In this document: piece by piece, positions 27,033-36,121 of the stretch
Position numbering within the stretch: position 1 is the first letter of the stretch
Layout: each line of letters starts with the position of its first letter
Assembly: GCA_946413655.1 (NCBI GenBank)
Contig: CAMKLO010000008.1
Span: 1-64,000, forward strand
DNA from: an uncultured Fibrobacter sp.
GTDB lineage: Bacteria > Fibrobacterota > Fibrobacteria > Fibrobacterales > Fibrobacteraceae
Direction of reading: 5' to 3'
Length of the DNA: 64,000 nucleotides
Notes under the pieces: generated by a model
Told to the model about the DNA's origin: nothing
Seen by the model: the letters and a program-made list of their open reading frames with translations, nothing else
Database searches by the model: none
Position numbers and translations under genes: made by a program

Positions 27033-28120
27033 TCCGTAAGAATATTGATGGTGAAGAAATGGAACTTCATGTAGGTGAGGTTAAAAGTGGCGGTGGTTCT
27101 CCTGACGGTAATCCGTATCATCTTGTTTTTTTTAATGTGTTTTTTAGACTAGAACAATATGCTGATGAAGATGGTGACGGGAAAAGAAATGAACTTGATA
27201 ATAATTCTGACGGTGAACTGACTATTACATGGGATCTCCCGAACGACATCACAATATACTCTCTGGAAGCCATACGAGTCAATGACAGAACCATTTGCCG
27301 CGATGGTGAGGGATATTGCAAGATTGCGTCTGAATCGGGTCGTATCGATTTTGCAGTCAATGTAGGCGTAGAATCTATTGTTGGAGACGTTTATAGTTGT
27401 GGTGGTGTTTGGCTGCGTTCCCGTTCTCAAGTTCATGGCGATATATACATTTATTCAAAGCCTTTCAACGAGTCTTCTGTGTATGCTCAAGAAGGAGCCG
27501 TGTATAATAGCTCTATGCCTCCTGTTGGTAATTTTAATGAATGGCCGTATAAAAATGTTTGGGATAATAAACCGCATCCTATAGATGGTATTGAGTCGGC
27601 TCCGCCCTTGATTGTTGCTGCCGGACAAGAAAAAACATTGGGCAATGGCGACATGTATTCCAAAGTTAAAGTTGAATCCGGTGCGACTCTGAAGATTATG
27701 CCTGGGGAAATTAAAGTTGGCGATATCCAGTTTGAATCTGGCAGTACAATCACCTTTACCAATCCTGGTCAACGGACGGTTATACAAGCTGAAGGAAACT
27801 TCATTTGGAGAACGACTATCAGTAACGAAGATAAAGAACTTGTTGCAAGAGGGTTTAAGTTGATTCAAAATAGCGATAAGGAAGTCAATATTGAAGGAGA
27901 TTGGGCTGGAACAATCCATGCGGCAAGATCCAGCTTGGTGATGGGGCAAACGAAAAAGATTATGTACGGTCGGTTCTTGGCAAAATTGGTAACCATGCAC
28001 CAGGAGTCTAGAATTTACCGAGTTGATTTCGCCCCGATAAATCCGTCGGCGAACCTTGCTGGAGTTTATCAAGTCGATTTTGATTTGAATGCTCAATCGA
28101 CAAATTTTGCATTAAGATAA
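27033..28120 (+). pseudogene. 3' part of the split secreted protein (frameshifted)
   Basis: The open frame beginning upstream of 27033 and containing the ATG at 27059 gives about 353 residues (MELHVGEVKSGGG...). It has no signal peptide and only a weak ribosome-binding site, yet looks extracellular: another calcium-type motif (YADEDGDGKRN), then repetitive beta-strand-rich sequence (GDVYSCGGVWLRSR, GDMYSKVKVESGATLKI, GDIQFESGSTITF) like a parallel beta-helix. A shift of one base at the GAAAAAG run (27014-27020) joins it to the upstream protein as ...YTKKEPFVIRKNIDG.... It could also be a separately translated subunit. The PDZ-protein gene follows 22 bases later. Confidence 0.55.
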
Positions 28121-28142
28121 AAATTTAAAAAAGGATAAGAAA

Positions 28143-28958
28143 ATGAAAATCAATACGAAGACAATTCTTCTTTTGGCTTCTGTGGCTATAGCTCCGCTCA
28201 TGGCATCCGAATCGTTCGGCGGTATTGGTGTGTCGATTTACCAGTCTTATGACGGTGTTAAGATTGCGGAGATTATTCCCGGTACACCCGCTGCAGAAAG
28301 CAATATGCGGGCAGGCGATGTCATCGTTGCGGTCGATGGTGAGTCCCTCAAGGGCAAGACTATCGAAGAATCGAAGGCGAAACTTCGCGGACAAAAGAAC
28401 AAGCCGCTTGAAGTAATCTACGTGAGCAAGGGTGACTCTCTTTCGACAATTCTTCGCCGTACGCAAATTACGGTCAAGGATTTGGAAAGTGAACGCGTGG
28501 AATCCTGGTATGGCGACAAGTCTGAATACAGCGCTCAGGAACTTGAAACATTCGCTAGTGCGACTGAAAACAGCAAACAGCTTGTCGCCGTGATGCAGAA
28601 CGGCTCTGTTGTAAAGTCAGACGCTTCGGTTTCCGCGAAGTCGTTGAATGGTATTTATGTGGACCAAGTTGACGAATTTGCTCCCAAGGTGAAATCGCAG
28701 AGTGCAAGTAAACCTTCTTCTGCAAAGTTGAAGATGCTGACTCGTACGACTGTTGCGTTTGAACTCAAGTCCGCAGGGCGAACCGTCGTCTCCATTATGG
28801 ATCCTGATGGTGCCGTGATTGCGAAATTGGTCAACGAAAATGCTCGTGCCGGCTACAATTCTTTGAATTGGAATTCCGGGAATGTGCCGAGTGGTCGTTA
28901 TACGGTAACCATTGAACACAACGGCTCTATCAGCGGCAAGAACGTCTTGCTGAAGTAA
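28143..28958 (+). CDS. Secreted PDZ-domain protein with C-terminal beta-sandwich tail
   Basis: A protein of 271 residues. Signal peptide (MKINTKTILLLASVAIAPLMA). A PDZ domain at about 25-100 (GGIGVSIYQS, IIPGTPAAESNMRAGDVIVAVDGESL) is of the type used to bind peptide tails. The last 80 residues (VVSIMDPDGAVIAKLVNENARAGYNSLNWNSG...SGRYTV) resemble FlgD-type/sorting-tail Ig domains. No protease domain is present, so it is an adaptor, not a CtpA/DegP protease. AAGGATAAGAAA supplies the ribosome-binding site. It lies 22 bases after the split gene, so it is probably co-transcribed. Confidence 0.8.
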   Translation: MKINTKTILLLASVAIAPLMASESFGGIGVSIYQSYDGVKIAEIIPGTPAAESNMRAGDVIVAVDGESLKGKTIEESKAKLRGQKNKPLEVIYVSKGDSLSTILRRTQITVKDLESERVESWYGDKSEYSAQELETFASATENSKQLVAVMQNGSVVKSDASVSAKSLNGIYVDQVDEFAPKVKSQSASKPSSAKLKMLTRTTVAFELKSAGRTVVSIMDPDGAVIAKLVNENARAGYNSLNWNSGNVPSGRYTVTIEHNGSISGKNVLLK

Positions 28959-28980
28959 TTCACCAGATGTAAAACGTTAC

Positions 28981-29015
28981 AAACACCCCGTCATTTTTTT
29001 CGTGCCGGGGTGTTT
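28981..29015 (+). terminator. Terminator-like hairpin
   Basis: AAACACCCCG/CGGGGTGTTT stem with a T-rich loop; the T run after the stem is weak. Confidence 0.6.
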
Positions 29016-29047
29016 GGTGTTGCTGTATGTGCCGAATTCTTAACAAT

Positions 29048-29075
29048 GTCATTCCGGCCTTGAGCCGGAATCTCC
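29048..29075 (+). repeat. GTCATTCCGGCC...GCCGGAATC repeat
   Basis: Second copy of the element seen at 8005-8032, with a CCGGC...GCCGG stem. Confidence 0.6.
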
Positions 29076-29147
29076 TTATACATATCCGTTTATTTTTTTT
29101 TCTTTTCCGCAAATTTGTATTTATTTTTACGGATGTAGGAGGATGGT

Positions 29148-30788
29148 ATGAATTTTCTCAAAACAGTGTTTCTTGTTTTGTTTTTTACTTTACAAAGTGT
29201 GGCAAGTGTTGCGGACAATTTCCCTATTATCCAACGGTTGCCAAAGCCGGATGTCAAACTTACTCAAGGCGATGTCCGTGTGTTGGTTGTTCTCGTAGAA
29301 TTTGCAGATGTTAGGTTCAAGAGCGCTGACCCTGTATCTCAATTTACGGATTACTTGAACAAAGAGGGGTACAATGAATATTATAACATCGGCAGCGTTA
29401 GAGATTATTTTATAAAGAACTCCATGGGGAAATTTCGTCCCGTATTTGACGTGTATGGACCGGTGACGTTGCCGGGAATGCAATCTGATTATGGTGGATA
29501 TGGACGTAATGCTGATAGAGACAAAGCTAGGCTAGCTTTGTCTCAAACTCTAGATTCTTTACATAAATGGGGTGAAATCGATTTTGGGTGGTATGATGAA
29601 AATGACGATGGTGTTGTGGATTATGTTATGATGATTTATGCTGGAATTTCTGCATATCCGCTAACAGGTATTCCTGCTATTTATCCTCATGCTGGTTATT
29701 TTGGTGAAAAAGGTGACAAACTTTCGGGAAAAAAGGTGGGGGATGTGGGACCTTATATTAATCGCTATGCTTGTTCTAGCGAAATAGATCCTGAAATGTA
29801 TATGCATGAAAAATCGACAAGTAATTTAAATGGCATTGGTACGTTTGTTCACGAATTTAGTCATCTTTTAGGTCTGCCTGATTTTTACAGCAATAACGGA
29901 AATGCAACTCTTGGTTCCTGGTCCGTTATGGATGAGGGAAACCATAATTGTCCTCAAAATGCCGGATATATACGGAAATGTTCTCCTCCTCTTTATTCTG
30001 CATTTGAAAGAATGTCATTAGGTTGGCTAAAGCCGACAGAACTCAAAACTAGTGGAAAAATACAGCTGAATAAATTGGATGACAATGTTGCCTACAGCAT
30101 TACTAATCCTGAAAATCCTGATGAAGTGTATCTATTGGAATACCGCACAAATAAAGGTTGGGATGTAGGACAAGAAAACTCGGGGATGCTGATATGGCAT
30201 ATTGATTATGTGGATTCCATTTGGACTACGATGGTTAATAGTAAAGAGTGGCACATGCATGTTGATATCATTGAAGCTAAAGGGAGTGGTTTTGATTCGA
30301 GTCCTTCGGACGTTTTCCCTGGAAGTGCAAATGTAACGGAGTTTAATAAGTTCGTCTTTTGGAATGGCCTTGATATGAACATTACCCTTTCTGATATAAC
30401 GGAATCGCCTGACAAGGAATATGTTACGTTCAATGTAACTATGGGGATTCCATTCTTGAGTGTGTCGTCTAGCAGTTCGTCCGTTATGGTTGTTAGACTG
30501 ATTTCGGACACGCGTCCATTCTCGGCATCTTCTATAGCTGTATCTAAAACTTCACCGCAGCAAGCTAGTGTTATCTCACAAGACGGAATAATAAATATCA
30601 CCACATCTTTGCCTAGAACGAAAATGGTTCGCATGTTCTCGCTTAATGGTCAGCTTTTATTCGAAACAACTATGAACGACACCGAATTGCAAGTCCGATG
30701 GCCAAAACACTTAGGCAAGCAAAAGGCCGTCTTGTCCGTTACGCAAGGGAATGTGAATTTATTTATGGGCGTGATTCAAGAACGTTGA
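29148..30788 (+). CDS. M6-family metalloprotease (immune inhibitor A type), secreted
   Basis: A protein of 546 residues. Signal peptide (MNFLKTVFLVLFFTLQSVASVA). The zinc site HEFSHLLGLPD (residues 235-245) gives the H-E-x-x-H and third-ligand pattern of peptidase family M6. YEN-type calcium features (DENDDGVVDYVMMIYAG) precede it. The last 75 residues (IINITTSLPRTKMVRMFSLNGQLLF...) form a sorting-type tail. AGGAGG precedes the start. It should degrade proteins outside the cell. It ends two bases from dsbD on the opposite strand, and a heptamer array occupies that junction. Confidence 0.88.
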   Translation: MNFLKTVFLVLFFTLQSVASVADNFPIIQRLPKPDVKLTQGDVRVLVVLVEFADVRFKSADPVSQFTDYLNKEGYNEYYNIGSVRDYFIKNSMGKFRPVFDVYGPVTLPGMQSDYGGYGRNADRDKARLALSQTLDSLHKWGEIDFGWYDENDDGVVDYVMMIYAGISAYPLTGIPAIYPHAGYFGEKGDKLSGKKVGDVGPYINRYACSSEIDPEMYMHEKSTSNLNGIGTFVHEFSHLLGLPDFYSNNGNATLGSWSVMDEGNHNCPQNAGYIRKCSPPLYSAFERMSLGWLKPTELKTSGKIQLNKLDDNVAYSITNPENPDEVYLLEYRTNKGWDVGQENSGMLIWHIDYVDSIWTTMVNSKEWHMHVDIIEAKGSGFDSSPSDVFPGSANVTEFNKFVFWNGLDMNITLSDITESPDKEYVTFNVTMGIPFLSVSSSSSSVMVVRLISDTRPFSASSIAVSKTSPQQASVISQDGIINITTSLPRTKMVRMFSLNGQLLFETTMNDTELQVRWPKHLGKQKAVLSVTQGNVNLFMGVIQER

Positions 30789-30816
30789 AATTATTTCCTA
30801 CTTCCTACTATCTTCT
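30789..30816 (-). repeat. Heptamer array encoding the end of dsbD
   Basis: On the minus strand: AGAAGAT, AGTAGGA, AGTAGGA, AATAATT. The last residues of DsbD (VGSRK) and its TAA stop are read from these units. Confidence 0.75.
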
Positions 30817-32677
30817 CTACAATCGCATTTGTCGTGAGCAGTTCGGGCAGCACAATTTGTTTTGAAGCATCCCCTGCAGGGTAGATGGCGTAGGCGGGAA
30901 CTCCCGACTTGCCCATGCTCTTGAGGAGCGCGGTGACTTCGGGTGTTTCGCGGGTCCAGTCGGCCTTGACTCGTGCGACTTTCAGACTGTCCATGGCGCG
31001 GCGGAAATCTTCACGGTTCAAAATGGCTGTTTCGTTCGCCTTGCAGGTAAGGCACCAGTCTGCAGTCACGTCGATAAACACGGTGTGCCCGGACTTGGCG
31101 AGGTTATCGATAAGTTCTGGTGTATAGCGGAACCAACCGTCTTCTGTGATTAATTGTGTTGCTTTTGCTTCGAAGATGGCATCGACTTCGGCTTCGTATT
31201 TTGGAGACGCGAATGCAAACCAGAATGCAGCGAGTAAAACGATAGAACCAACGACGGCCGCGACTTCACGGATAAACGCAACTCCTGGCGGGGCGATTTT
31301 TCCGATGGCGAAACTGAAAATGATGCTCAGGAACGCAATGACTGCGAAAATGGCGACTCCGTAGTTGCCGGCCTGTTCGCGCACGACCCACAAAAGCCAT
31401 GCGACTGTGCCGAGTAGCAGAACGCCCATGACTTTCTGGAGCGTCACCATCCAGGCGCCCGGTTTCGGGAAAACTTTCAGGACGCCCGGGAATGCGCTCA
31501 CGAGCATGTAAGGGAGCGCAAGTCCTACGCCTGCTGCGGTAAAGAACAAGAAGAGTACTGGTGTCGAGGCGGTGAAGGCAAAACCCATGGCGGTGCCAAG
31601 GAACGGTGCAGAGCAGGGCGTGCTGAGGAGTACCAGGAGCGCTCCCGTGAAAAATGCACCAACGAGTCCCTGCTTGCGTCCGGCGCTGTCCATCTTGGTG
31701 GTGGCGCTTCCGGGAAGCCAGATTTCAAAGACTCCGAAAAAGCTCATGGCAAAGGCGCTCAGGATGACGACCATGAACGCGATGAAGCCTGCGCTCTGGA
31801 ACTGCATGCCCCAACCGGCGTTTCCGCCGCCCGCCTTGACCGCGGCGACGATGGCCGCGAGCAACCAGAAACTGGCGAGGATGCCGACTGTTGTGGACGT
31901 TCCTAGTGCAAGCAGGCGTCCGCGGTTTTCGCCAGCCTGCTTGATGAGGCTAAAGAGTTTGAGCGAGAGTACCGGCAAAACGCATGGCATGAGGTTCAAA
32001 ATTAACCCACCGAGCAGTGCAGACAAAAGTAGAACTAATGTGCCGGCAAGTCCGCCTTCCATAGGCGAATCATTGGCGAGGCCGTTTAGCGAAGCGTCTT
32101 CGCTCGAACCGGTTTCATTATCGTTTTTTTTTAATCCCGGCTGCATGGAACTTTTTTTGTTGAAGCCGAGGGCTCCCAAGCCGAACGTGACTTGCGAAGG
32201 CGCGAGGCAAATGGAATTGTCGCAGGCCTGGTAATGGAACGTCGCCTGTGTCGTCAGGCTGTCGTAATCGGAATCGACTCCTTCGACGGGGAGCGCGATC
32301 TGGAAATGTCCCCTGAAAACAAGGTTTTCGAGGTCAAGCGCCTCGCTGTATTCCTTGATGGGTTCTGGCCACTTGGGCTCTCCAAAGTGGACGCCTTTTG
32401 CAGAAATCTCGATGGAGGACGGCTTCAGAAATTCGTCGGCGGCGATGTTGGCATTCACGTGCCAATTGTCTGGAATGACGATGTCAACGATAACGTTTGA
32501 ACCTTTTTGTAATGTCCCGGCAGAGTAGTGCATGCCCACTTCGGGGGGCGGCATATTGTTCATGTTGAACTCTTGCGCAAAGACAGCCGTTGCAAACAAT
32601 AGGATGCAAAATGACGCTTTTTGCAAACGGTTGTTTGCAAAATTTCCAAATTCCGTAAATTTGTTTAAAATTTTCAT
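30791..32677 (-). CDS. dsbD: Thiol:disulfide interchange protein DsbD
   Basis: A protein of 628 residues with the full DsbD plan. The N-terminal periplasmic domain (to about 185) follows a signal sequence. The membrane domain (about 210-510) carries the conserved Cys in LNLMPCVLPVLSLK and LLSTPCSAPFLG. The C-terminal thioredoxin domain has WCLTCK (Cys 542 and 545). It passes electrons from cytoplasmic thioredoxin to periplasmic thiol proteins. The start at 32677 gives a long n-region; a TTG about 20 codons downstream (before QKASFCILLFA) is an alternative. A perfect 9-bp inverted repeat (32621-32642) lies in this start region. Confidence 0.93.
   Translation of the reverse strand: MKILNKFTEFGNFANNRLQKASFCILLFATAVFAQEFNMNNMPPPEVGMHYSAGTLQKGSNVIVDIVIPDNWHVNANIAADEFLKPSSIEISAKGVHFGEPKWPEPIKEYSEALDLENLVFRGHFQIALPVEGVDSDYDSLTTQATFHYQACDNSICLAPSQVTFGLGALGFNKKSSMQPGLKKNDNETGSSEDASLNGLANDSPMEGGLAGTLVLLLSALLGGLILNLMPCVLPVLSLKLFSLIKQAGENRGRLLALGTSTTVGILASFWLLAAIVAAVKAGGGNAGWGMQFQSAGFIAFMVVILSAFAMSFFGVFEIWLPGSATTKMDSAGRKQGLVGAFFTGALLVLLSTPCSAPFLGTAMGFAFTASTPVLFLFFTAAGVGLALPYMLVSAFPGVLKVFPKPGAWMVTLQKVMGVLLLGTVAWLLWVVREQAGNYGVAIFAVIAFLSIIFSFAIGKIAPPGVAFIREVAAVVGSIVLLAAFWFAFASPKYEAEVDAIFEAKATQLITEDGWFRYTPELIDNLAKSGHTVFIDVTADWCLTCKANETAILNREDFRRAMDSLKVARVKADWTRETPEVTALLKSMGKSGVPAYAIYPAGDASKQIVLPELLTTNAIVEKIVGSRK
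32621..32642. repeat. Perfect inverted repeat in the 5' end of dsbD
   Basis: TTTGCAAAC-GGTT-GTTTGCAAA, with 9-bp arms and a 4-base centre. It lies within codons 12-19 of the annotated dsbD frame and may be an operator or an mRNA hairpin if the real start is downstream. Confidence 0.5.
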
Positions 32678-32727
32678 AAATTGAATCTCGCTGAAAAGAA
32701 GTAGAAAATATTGGAACTAAAGTATTT

Positions 32728-33339
32728 ATGCCATATAGGAATTTCCTTTGTAACCGTCCCCCTAATTGGGTTGGTTCTGTTTGGAAAAATTATTCCAACA
32801 GAATATACAAATTGTGCTTGCAAAAATGTGCGACTAGAGAGGATGCGGACGACTTGTTTCAGGAGGTGGCGCTTCGATTTTGTAAAAAGGCGAGGGAACT
32901 GAATAACAAGAACGGGTTCTACGGATGGTTCCAGACGGTGTTGCTGAACTGCCATTATAGTTTCCATCGAAAAGACACGGACAAGATGGTGCCGTTTTCG
33001 TGTTTGCAGGAAACGGTGTTCCAGTACGACCATACGGATCCGCAGATGCTCGTAATCCCCGACAAGAAACCAAAACCTGAAGTGTTCATGAACGAATTTT
33101 CACAGTTGTTGGACGTTCTGGAGCCGCTTGAGAGGATGATTGTGGAACTTTCTGTTGTAGGGGGCCTCAGCATTCGTGACTTGAAGGAGCTGATTGGACT
33201 TTCAAAAGCGAGTATTGTTGAACGTCGAAACTTGGCTATCGCAAAAATGAAAGAAAAAATGATGGCACAAAAGGAAAATTACAGATTGTTTTGGGAGAGG
33301 AACGCCTCATTGAATGAAATTATCGGAAATGGTAAATAA
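32728..33339 (+). CDS. Sigma-70 family RNA polymerase sigma factor (ECF-like)
   Basis: A protein of 203 residues. Region 2 is visible at about 20-60 (RIYKLCLQKC, EDADDLFQEVALRFCKKA, matching the core-binding helix 2.2 pattern of DDLxQE), followed by FYGWFQTVLLNCHYS. Region 4 is at about 130-185 (LEPLERMIVELSVVGGLSIRDLKELIGLSKASIVERRNLA). It probably redirects RNA polymerase to a small regulon. There is no anti-sigma gene beside it. Divergent from dsbD by 50 bases. No Shine-Dalgarno sequence precedes the ATG. Which genes it controls is unknown; the secreted propeller gene 30 bases downstream is a candidate co-transcribed partner. Confidence 0.8.
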   Translation: MPYRNFLCNRPPNWVGSVWKNYSNRIYKLCLQKCATREDADDLFQEVALRFCKKARELNNKNGFYGWFQTVLLNCHYSFHRKDTDKMVPFSCLQETVFQYDHTDPQMLVIPDKKPKPEVFMNEFSQLLDVLEPLERMIVELSVVGGLSIRDLKELIGLSKASIVERRNLAIAKMKEKMMAQKENYRLFWERNASLNEIIGNGK

Positions 33340-33368
33340 AAAACTCTATTTTTTTGTAATTTTAGATT

Positions 33369-35732
33369 GTGAAATTACTATTCAAACTTATCTGCATCTT
33401 CTCCTTTGTCACGACGGCTTTTGCCGTTGATGAATGGATCAATTTTTCAAGTCCGTTTCCGGTGAAATCGGCTATTCCTCATGGCGATGGTCTGCTTATG
33501 GCGACGGGTGGCGGTATCCGCTATCGGACGAATACGGCCGACGATATTTATACGACGTCGAATGGCTTGGGCGACCAGTCAGTCAGTGCTGTGGTCATTT
33601 CGGATAGCCTTGGCGCTTTTGCCGTAAGCGATAACGGTATCATTTCAACGATGATTGGCCGCAAATGGGAGGTTGTCTCTCGTTCCTATGCCGGAACCGG
33701 TGCACGCGTGATTCCTGGCATGGTCCGTTTTGGAGGCTCGGGTAGTGGTTCTGTCATGGTCATTGCTTTTGAGGACCGTCTTTCGTTCATGAACGTGAAG
33801 ACCATGACTTCTATCCTCACTATCGAGAGAATAGCGAATGCGAGCTTGTCTAATAGTCCAGTCCGTGCCATGGACGTCCGTGGGGATTCATTGTATGTCG
33901 CTGTAGATTCAATTCTTTACGTGCGCAAAATGGACTGGCGTAATCTGGCTTCTGATGTGCTGCTGAACGATCCGAATTCCTGGAAGGCCGTTAAGAACGA
34001 TGGCAAGATTATTAAGGCTATCGCATGGAAAGACGGAAAAATCAAGACGTTTTTTACGGAAGGAACGAGAATCTGGGACAAGGATGGCTTGACTCAGGCT
34101 ACTCTCGATACGGCGTCCGATGTCAAGTCGGCATCGCTGGTCGTGGTCCGCGGGAAAACGTTGACGGATTCAGTCCTGTACGAAAAAATCCCTGTTTATA
34201 AGACCGTCAAAGATGAAAAGATTCTTGATCGTTATTATTACGAGTCGAAAGTGCGCTGGGTGTCTTTGCTGTCGTCGGGCCAGGCTGTTTTGGCAGGCCC
34301 TGACAAGATTTTCCACTACGATGGAAAAAAGCTGACCGATATTTCCGATTACAAGCCGTTCCCTCTCGAAAGTGTCTATGAACTCCAGGCGCTTCCGACA
34401 GGCGGAGTCCTTGCTGCTGCCGATAATGGACGCCTGTCTTACTATTATTTCTCGGGTGATGGCAATAATTTTAGGTGGAGCGACCCTGTGCCGATATACC
34501 CCCCGGCCCCGGCGTTTGCGAACGGCTCCGATGCTCGCGGACATAACTTGAAAGTCCTGTCGGTGCTCCCGACCGGTGGCGCTATGTACCATTTTTGGGG
34601 TTATGGTTTTTTCCTGTATAAAGGCTGGGCCGATACGTTAACCAATGCGTTCTCTTTGTCTGAACCAGGTAATTCCTATTGCATGGACAACTATGAAGAA
34701 GACCCTAAAAGGCCTCCGTTTACGATAGCTGTCTCGACGACGCTTGCGCCTGACAATATGGGCTACTTGACGACTTCTGCATCGAACAAGGGTTATAGCC
34801 TAGTTTACATCGACATTAAGGGTGAATATACGACGATGTCCTGTGCGAACAACGTGGGGTCTGCGCCGATTGGTGGACCGATGCTTGCCCGTATCGATGA
34901 AAATACCGGTAATTGGATTGTGTATGTGGGAACGCGTGCCGCGCCCTCTGTTGATGCGGGTGGTGGCTTGGATGTGTTTACTATGCCACCTCCAAAGAGA
35001 ACGGGTGGCGTGATAGATTCTTCCAAGACTGAGAGAAAAACGTTCTATGGAGTGTCATCGACACCGCTGGATATGGTCTATGAATCTAAGACGGATTATC
35101 TCTGGATGGTGACAGGGTCTTCACTTGCATATTGGAATGCGGACATGGATTCCATAAGGTCTCCGCTTTCGACGAACGGACTCACGAGCGCGAACTTTAC
35201 AAGTCTTGATGTCGATGCCCGCGGAAACCTTTGGGCTGGAACTTCGTCACGTGGTGCTTACCGCCTGACTCCTCGTTCGACATCTCCTGATACGTTGTCC
35301 GTCCTTCACTTTACGACGAGGCAAGGGCTTCTCAGTGACAAGATTCAGGATGTTGCGGTAGATTCCGCTCTTGGCATGGTGTGGTTCGCTCATGAAAATG
35401 GGGTGACCCGTTACAGCAGAAACGACTTGCGCGCCACGGAGGGTAACATGACGGAAAATGCCCGTCAAGATGTCAAGGTATTCCCGAATCCGTTCCGACC
35501 GCGGCTCCAACCGCATGTCATTTTTGACAACGTTGCAAATGATGCCGTCATTGGTGTTTATAACAGAGGCGGTAAGTTGGTGGCTTCGTTTAGTGGTGAC
35601 GAAATTGCCGGTGGCCGTGTCGAATGGGATGGCCGTATGAAAGGCGGAGACATTGTCGCTCCTGGTGTCTATCAATACGTTGTTCGCGGTTCCTCAAAAA
35701 CAAAGAAAGGCAAACTTTTGATAATCCATTGA
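33369..35732 (+). CDS. Secreted beta-propeller protein with FlgD-like tail (PorZ-like)
   Basis: A protein of 787 residues starting at a GTG. Signal peptide (MKLLFKLICIFSFVTTAFA). Most of the protein is propeller-type repeats of the two-component-sensor kind (GDGLLMATGGGIRYR, LDVDARGNLWAGTSSRGAYR, DVAVDSALGMVWFAHENGVTRY). The last 85 residues (KVFPNPFRP, VYNRGGKLVASF, GDIVAPGVYQYVVRG) match a FlgD-Ig/sorting tail. This combination resembles PorZ, which helps type IX secretion substrates reach the surface. The resemblance is by architecture, not proof. The lipoprotein gene starts 14 bases downstream. Confidence 0.7.
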   Translation: MKLLFKLICIFSFVTTAFAVDEWINFSSPFPVKSAIPHGDGLLMATGGGIRYRTNTADDIYTTSNGLGDQSVSAVVISDSLGAFAVSDNGIISTMIGRKWEVVSRSYAGTGARVIPGMVRFGGSGSGSVMVIAFEDRLSFMNVKTMTSILTIERIANASLSNSPVRAMDVRGDSLYVAVDSILYVRKMDWRNLASDVLLNDPNSWKAVKNDGKIIKAIAWKDGKIKTFFTEGTRIWDKDGLTQATLDTASDVKSASLVVVRGKTLTDSVLYEKIPVYKTVKDEKILDRYYYESKVRWVSLLSSGQAVLAGPDKIFHYDGKKLTDISDYKPFPLESVYELQALPTGGVLAAADNGRLSYYYFSGDGNNFRWSDPVPIYPPAPAFANGSDARGHNLKVLSVLPTGGAMYHFWGYGFFLYKGWADTLTNAFSLSEPGNSYCMDNYEEDPKRPPFTIAVSTTLAPDNMGYLTTSASNKGYSLVYIDIKGEYTTMSCANNVGSAPIGGPMLARIDENTGNWIVYVGTRAAPSVDAGGGLDVFTMPPPKRTGGVIDSSKTERKTFYGVSSTPLDMVYESKTDYLWMVTGSSLAYWNADMDSIRSPLSTNGLTSANFTSLDVDARGNLWAGTSSRGAYRLTPRSTSPDTLSVLHFTTRQGLLSDKIQDVAVDSALGMVWFAHENGVTRYSRNDLRATEGNMTENARQDVKVFPNPFRPRLQPHVIFDNVANDAVIGVYNRGGKLVASFSGDEIAGGRVEWDGRMKGGDIVAPGVYQYVVRGSSKTKKGKLLIIH

Positions 35733-35746
35733 TTTGCGGTAAATCT

Positions 35747-36121
35747 ATGATTTTGAATAAATTTGTTTGGTTTGCGACTTTTGTTGTTCTTTTGTTCGCC
35801 GGTTGCGCTAGTGAGCGCCAGGGCCTTGTTTGCGAAGAAATTGAATACCGCTTGAGTACGTTGAATTATTCTCCGGACCAGCGTGCGTATTTGGAAAACG
35901 AGCTGAGCACGTGCCGCGAGGAAGAATCGAAAAAGAAAGGTGAAACGGGTCAACCGGGTAAGAGCATATATGAGCGCTATGCGAATACGGATGTCAAAGA
36001 TACAACCAAGGATATCCCTGTTTCCACTTTGCTGCAAGATTCCTCGGAAGAGCGTACAATGAGCATTTATGACCGTTACAAGTCGGCTGGAACGGATTCG
36101 TCTGCCGGGGCGGACAAGTAA
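35747..36121 (+). CDS. Small lipoprotein
   Basis: About 124 residues starting MILNKFVWFATFVVLLFAGC, with lipid Cys at residue 20. The mature part is hydrophilic (ERQGLVCEEIEYRL, DQRAYLENELSTCREEESKKKG). It carries the short motif IYERY / IYDRY twice (SIYERYANTD and SIYDRYKSAG), suggesting a duplicated binding peptide. No family is recognised. The start is chosen for the signal peptide; the frame is open further upstream. Its stop overlaps the next start by one base (TAATG), so it is coupled to the tRNA nucleotidyltransferase gene. Confidence 0.7.
   Translation: MILNKFVWFATFVVLLFAGCASERQGLVCEEIEYRLSTLNYSPDQRAYLENELSTCREEESKKKGETGQPGKSIYERYANTDVKDTTKDIPVSTLLQDSSEERTMSIYDRYKSAGTDSSAGADK

Noticed and set aside
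27059..28120. Independent gene starting at ATG 27059
   Set aside because: The frame is open upstream of this ATG and joins the previous protein; there is no signal peptide and the ribosome-binding site is weak.
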